This document shows positions 6,618-9,695 of a DNA stretch of 9,695 bases, in pieces. A program made the translations under genes and the position numbers. This DNA is from Gammaproteobacteria bacterium. GTDB taxonomy: Bacteria; Pseudomonadota; Gammaproteobacteria; Pseudomonadales; Oleiphilaceae. Numbering within the stretch: position 1 is the first letter of the stretch; every line of letters begins with the position of its first letter. The stretch lies in the NCBI GenBank assembly GCA_003695085.1, contig RFIV01000031.1, positions 1 to 9,695 of the forward strand, given 5' to 3'. The notes under the pieces were generated by a model, which saw nothing but the letters and a program-made list of their open reading frames with translations, did no database searches and was not told the DNA's origin.

Positions 6618-6669
6618 CCGCCGACTCTTGCAACCCATAACAATCCTGAAGATTGAGAGGAAAAACATC

Positions 6670-7629
6670 ATGAGCGTTCTGTCCCGCCTGTTCGCGGGGG
6701 CTGTTGCCCTGTTTGTCGCGCTGAGCACACAGGCCGACACCCGCACAGTAGCCATTACTCAGATCGTGGAGCACCCTGCGTTGGACGCCTGCCGCAAGGG
6801 CGTGAAGGATGAGCTCGAAGCCCAGGGTTTCAAGGCGGGCGAAAACCTGAACTGGATATACGAGAGCGCTCAGGGCAATCCGGCTACAGCGGCCCAGATT
6901 GCCAAGAAGTTTGCAGGCGAGCAGCCGGATGTCATCGTCGCCATCACAACCCCCTCTGCTCAAACCGTCGCAGCGGCCACACGTGGTATTCCGGTTGTCT
7001 TTTCGGCCGTGACCGATCCTGTCGGCGCAAAACTGGTAAAAAGCCTGGATAACCCGGGCGCCCGGATTACGGGCACGACCGACATGCTGCCTCTGGAGCG
7101 CCATCTGCAACTGGTCAAGCGAATTGTTCCCGGTGCCAAGCGTATCGGCACCCTTTACAACCCCGGCGAAGCAAACTCGGTCTCACTGGTCAACCGGCTG
7201 AAGAACGTGGCCAAGGCTCAGGACATCGAGATTGTGGAAGCAGTGGCCACCAAGACATCCGAGATTCTGAACGCGGCACGCTCCCTGGTCGGCAAGGTCG
7301 ATGCAATCTATCTGATGACTGACAACACGGTGATATCCGCGGTAGAGGCGGTCATTCAGGTCGGTGAGCGCAACCAGATTCCGGTGATCGCTGCCGATAC
7401 CGATACCGTCAAGCGCGGCGCGGTGGCCGCTTATGGTTTCAATTATTATGACGTGGGTCGCCAGACCGGACGCATGGTTGTGCGCATCCTCAAGGGTGAA
7501 AAGCCGGGCGATATTCCTGTGGAAGGTGTCGAGAAGCTGGAGCTGTACGTCAATCCGAAGGCAGCACGGCGCATGGGCATCACTCTGGATGAAGCCCTGA
7601 TCAAAGAAGCCAAGGCTATCGTTGAGTAA
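6670..7629 (+). CDS. Periplasmic substrate-binding protein, TrpX-like (PF04392 / COG2984)
   Basis: This encodes 319 residues from ATG 6670 (AGAGG at 6656-6660, 9 nt away). An upstream in-frame TTG at 6628 is unlikely. A Sec signal peptide ends near residue 22 (ALSTQA before DTRTVAITQI); there is no lipobox, so the protein should be free in the periplasm. The fold is the two-lobed, LacI/periplasmic-binding type. Family-typical ligand-pocket segments are visible: TTPSAQTV (93-100), FSAVTDPVGAKLV (111-123), GTTDMLP (135-141), YNPGEANS (163-170), TDNTV (217-221) and AADTDTV (241-247). Its family includes streptococcal TrpX, which binds tryptophan and related aromatic amino acids. Proteobacterial members are mostly uncharacterised, so the substrate here is open. 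It is the first gene of a three-gene importer, and the permease begins 3 nt after its stop. Confidence 0.88.
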   Translation: MSVLSRLFAGAVALFVALSTQADTRTVAITQIVEHPALDACRKGVKDELEAQGFKAGENLNWIYESAQGNPATAAQIAKKFAGEQPDVIVAITTPSAQTVAAATRGIPVVFSAVTDPVGAKLVKSLDNPGARITGTTDMLPLERHLQLVKRIVPGAKRIGTLYNPGEANSVSLVNRLKNVAKAQDIEIVEAVATKTSEILNAARSLVGKVDAIYLMTDNTVISAVEAVIQVGERNQIPVIAADTDTVKRGAVAAYGFNYYDVGRQTGRMVVRILKGEKPGDIPVEGVEKLELYVNPKAARRMGITLDEALIKEAKAIVE

Positions 7630-7632
7630 TTC

Positions 7633-8532
7633 ATGCTGAGCAGTATCGCATTCTGGGGCGCCGTCGAAACAGGTCTGCTGTTTGCGCTGGTCGCCCTGGG
7701 GGTCTATATCTCCTTTCGCATTCTCGATTTTCCTGATCTGACCGTGGACGGCTCCTTTCCCCTTGGGGCGGCCGTCGCGGCCACGCTTATCGTGGGCGGG
7801 TGGAATCCCTGGCTGGCTACATTGATGGCCATGTTTGCGGGCGCCGCAGCGGGCATGCTGACCGCCTGGATGAATGTGCGATTGAACATTCTGCATCTGC
7901 TCGCGTCCATTCTGACCATGATCGCACTGTATTCCATCAACCTGCGAATCATGGGGCGCCCCAATGTGGCCCTGCTCACTGAAACAACCGTCCTGACCCC
8001 CTTTCAGGACATGCTCGATGCCTACTACCTGGTGCCTGTCGTCTTTTTTTCACTCGTGGTGCTGATTGCCGCCGGGCTGCTGCATGCCTTCCTGTCCTCC
8101 GAGGCGGGACTGGCCATGCGCGCCACAGGCGCCAATGCCACCATGGCCCGGGCGCAAGGCATCCATACCGGTCGCATGGTGCTGATGGGCGTCGCCCTGT
8201 CCAACGCGCTGGTGGCCCTGGCCGGGGCCTTGTTTGCGCAATCTCAGGGCGCTGCGGATGTCACCATGGGTGTGGGTGTCATCGTCGTCGGGCTGGCCTC
8301 CGTCATTGGAGGGGAAGCCATTCTTGGCACGCGCACCCTGCTGATCAGCCTCATCGCCTGTATTGCGGGCTCCATTCTTTACAGGCTGGCGATTGCCTTT
8401 GCGCTCAATGCTGACTTCATCGGCCTCAAGGCACAGGATCTGAATCTGATCACCGCCATTCTCGTTGCTGTCGCCATTGTTCTGCCCGGGGTACGCCGGA
8501 ACATGAAGAGCGTGGGAGTCCGTTCCGCATGA
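7633..8532 (+). CDS. ABC transporter permease, TrpY-like (COG4120, LivH-related)
   Basis: This encodes 299 residues, strongly hydrophobic with about eight to nine membrane helices. It belongs to the branched-chain amino acid/sugar-type permease superfamily (BPD_transp_2). The segment DFPDLTVDGSFPLGAAV (32-48) is highly characteristic of COG4120 permeases. The loop SSEAGLAMRATGANATMARA (155-174) is the cytoplasmic ATPase-contact region. It would form a homodimeric channel in the inner membrane, since only one permease gene is present. The ATG at 7633 follows the binding-protein stop by 3 nt without a clear ribosome site of its own, suggesting coupled translation. Its TGA overlaps the ATPase start. 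The substrate is presumably that of the adjacent binding protein. Confidence 0.88.
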   Translation: MLSSIAFWGAVETGLLFALVALGVYISFRILDFPDLTVDGSFPLGAAVAATLIVGGWNPWLATLMAMFAGAAAGMLTAWMNVRLNILHLLASILTMIALYSINLRIMGRPNVALLTETTVLTPFQDMLDAYYLVPVVFFSLVVLIAAGLLHAFLSSEAGLAMRATGANATMARAQGIHTGRMVLMGVALSNALVALAGALFAQSQGAADVTMGVGVIVVGLASVIGGEAILGTRTLLISLIACIAGSILYRLAIAFALNADFIGLKAQDLNLITAILVAVAIVLPGVRRNMKSVGVRSA

Positions 8533-9323
8533 TTGAAGTTCAGAACCTGCATATTCGTTTCGGCGCCGGTACGCCCCTGGAAGTGCATGCGCTCAGGGGC
8601 ATTGACCTGATCATTCCCCGGCATCAGTTTGTAACCGTCATTGGCAGCAACGGGGCAGGCAAAAGTACATTGCTCAACGCACTTTCAGGTGACGCACCGG
8701 TTGAGACGGGCTGTGTACGCATCGCCAACGAGGATGTGACCCGCCTGCCCTCATTCCGGCGAGCTCACCGGGTGGCGCGGGTTTTTCAGGATCCCAAGGC
8801 CGGCACCTGCGAGAATCTGACCATTGAAGAAAATCTGGCGCTGGCTGCTCGCCGCGGGCAGCGGCGGGGACTCTCGCGTGCGGTCAAGGCGGAGCTGACC
8901 GAGCAGTTCCGCGATGCACTCTCCCGACTCGGACTCGGTCTTGAGAAGCGGCTGGGGGAGAAAATGGGGCAGCTGTCCGGTGGGCAGCGTCAGGCGGTAT
9001 CCCTGGTAATGGCGACACTCCGCCCCCTGGACATACTGTTACTGGATGAACACACGGCCGCACTGGACCCCAAGACCGCAGCCTTTGTCCTGGAACTCAC
9101 GGAGCGTATCGTTGCCGAAAAGCAACTGACGGTTCTGATGGTCACACACAGCATGAAGCAGGCCTTGCAGCATGGAGATCGTATCCTGATGTTGCACGAA
9201 GGCCGGATCGCCTTCGATATTGAAGGTGAGGCCCGCGCCAAACTCACGGTCAGAGATCTTCTTGCCCAGTTTGAAAAGCAGCGCGGCGAGGAACTGGAAG
9301 ACGACAGCCTTCTGCTGGGCTGA
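8529..9323 (+). CDS. ABC transporter ATPase, TrpZ-like (COG1101)
   Basis: This encodes 264 residues and is a complete ABC ATPase. The motifs are Walker A GSNGAGKST (39-47), Q-loop Q87 (VFQDP), signature LSGGQ (149-153), Walker B ILLLDE (169-174, catalytic E174), D-loop ALD (178-180) and the H-loop histidine H207. The residue after the Walker B glutamate is His (DEHTAALDP) where most ABC ATPases have Pro, a trait I associate with the COG1101 group. It would power the adjacent permease at the cytoplasmic face. The ATG overlaps the permease stop as ATGA (8529-8532), so translation should be coupled. It is the only ATPase in the window. It belongs to the TrpXYZ-like importer, and nothing suggests it also serves FbpB. 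Its stop lies 3 nt from the stop of the convergent gene. Confidence 0.92.
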   Translation: MIEVQNLHIRFGAGTPLEVHALRGIDLIIPRHQFVTVIGSNGAGKSTLLNALSGDAPVETGCVRIANEDVTRLPSFRRAHRVARVFQDPKAGTCENLTIEENLALAARRGQRRGLSRAVKAELTEQFRDALSRLGLGLEKRLGEKMGQLSGGQRQAVSLVMATLRPLDILLLDEHTAALDPKTAAFVLELTERIVAEKQLTVLMVTHSMKQALQHGDRILMLHEGRIAFDIEGEARAKLTVRDLLAQFEKQRGEELEDDSLLLG

Positions 9324-9326
9324 TCT

Positions 9327-9686
9327 TCAGTCTTTCAGAAATCCTTCGAACAAGAAGCGAATCTCAGACAGTTTGTCGTCAATTGCCCACGGCATGGTCT
9401 TGGTAAACAAGTCGAGCAATACCACGGCGTTGACGGCACTGTCTCCCTTGGCAATGGCCCGCAGGCGCTCGGAAAAATCCATATTCATGATATGTATGGC
9501 CTGGTAAGCCTTCCGCAACCCTTCGAGATCCAGTTCTGCCTCAAGCCCCTCTTGAGCCCTGAAATACTGTGCCAGCAGATACATCGAAGCGGCCCGGTAG
9601 ATGGTTTCCTCCTCGTCTGAAAACGGCAGGTGGAACCGCGCCATGGGTTTGAAAAACGCCGCCACGGGACACCCGCACCCGGGCAT
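9327..9686 (-). CDS. Small protein of unknown function with a CGCP motif (N-terminus uncertain)
   Basis: This encodes at least 119 residues. From ATG 9684-9686 it begins MPGCGCPVAAFFKPMARFHL. The frame remains open for the three further codons to the window edge (Gly-Leu-Ile), so the true start may lie outside and the protein may be longer. The CGCP cysteine pair near the N-terminus could bind a metal or form a disulfide. The rest is rich in acidic and helical sequence, with no membrane segment or signal peptide seen. I recognise no named family. Its reading direction opposes the ABC importer, with only 3 nt between stop codons. I count it as real because it covers nearly all the space left and has sensible composition. 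Confidence 0.6.
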   Translation of the reverse strand: MPGCGCPVAAFFKPMARFHLPFSDEEETIYRAASMYLLAQYFRAQEGLEAELDLEGLRKAYQAIHIMNMDFSERLRAIAKGDSAVNAVVLLDLFTKTMPWAIDDKLSEIRFLFEGFLKD

Positions 9687-9695
9687 GATCAGTCC

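Noticed and set aside
6628..6669. N-terminal extension of the binding protein from a TTG at 6628
   Set aside because: It would put 14 residues, several charged, in front of the signal peptide. The ATG at 6670 has its own ribosome site and gives a normal signal sequence.
7183..7896. 237-codon open frame on the minus strand
   Set aside because: It is antisense to the well-supported binding-protein and permease genes. It is rich in His, Gln and Gly, as expected for a shadow frame, and has no recognisable motif.

Overview
The window looks like a stretch of a gammaproteobacterial chromosome, perhaps from a marine Marinobacter/Oceanospirillales-like lineage. The genus is a guess. The grounds are the moderately high GC content, a DUF3391/HD-GYP protein, a Fur-type operator in front of a periplasmic ferric-iron-binding protein, and a FadD-like ligase. 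I see no tRNA, rRNA, CRISPR, phage or insertion-sequence material. Gene content and base composition look ordinary throughout.

Layout. (1) Positions 1-618, minus strand: the N-terminal 206 codons of a DUF3391 + HD-GYP protein (cyclic-di-GMP phosphodiesterase family), cut by the window edge. It starts at GTG. (2) 799-1383, minus strand: an unrecognised, cysteine-rich lipoprotein. (3) 1384-1550: a divergent promoter region. It holds a near-consensus sigma-70 promoter whose -10 box is buried in a Fur box, facing right. (4) 1551-4240, plus strand: a ferric-iron ABC importer made of fbpA (binding protein) and fbpB (fused 12-helix permease). The fbpB frame is broken near 3475-3503, so the permease reads as two half-proteins. 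No fbpC ATPase is present. (5) 4304-4324: a hairpin that can terminate transcription in both directions. (6) 4349-6034, minus strand: a long-chain acyl-CoA ligase-type AMP-forming enzyme. (7) 6205-6585, plus strand: a small membrane protein with an N-terminal zinc ribbon. (8) 6670-9323, plus strand: a compact three-gene ABC importer (binding protein, permease, ATPase) of the TrpXYZ-like COG2984/COG4120/COG1101 type. (9) 9327-9686 or beyond, minus strand: a conserved-looking small protein of unknown function, possibly incomplete at its N terminus.

How they work together. FbpA would capture ferric iron in the periplasm and FbpB would pass it inward under Fur control, using an ATPase encoded elsewhere. 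The second importer is self-contained, with its genes almost touching (3-nt gap, then a 4-nt ATGA overlap), so it should be transcribed and translated as one unit. Its substrate cannot be read from the sequence. The ligase would activate fatty acids with CoA. The HD-GYP protein would take part in cyclic-di-GMP turnover.

I found no convincing new multi-gene system. The points most worth checking are the split fbpB, the Fur-controlled promoter shared back-to-back with an unknown lipoprotein gene, the uncertain substrate of the TrpXYZ-like importer, and the two small proteins of unknown function.
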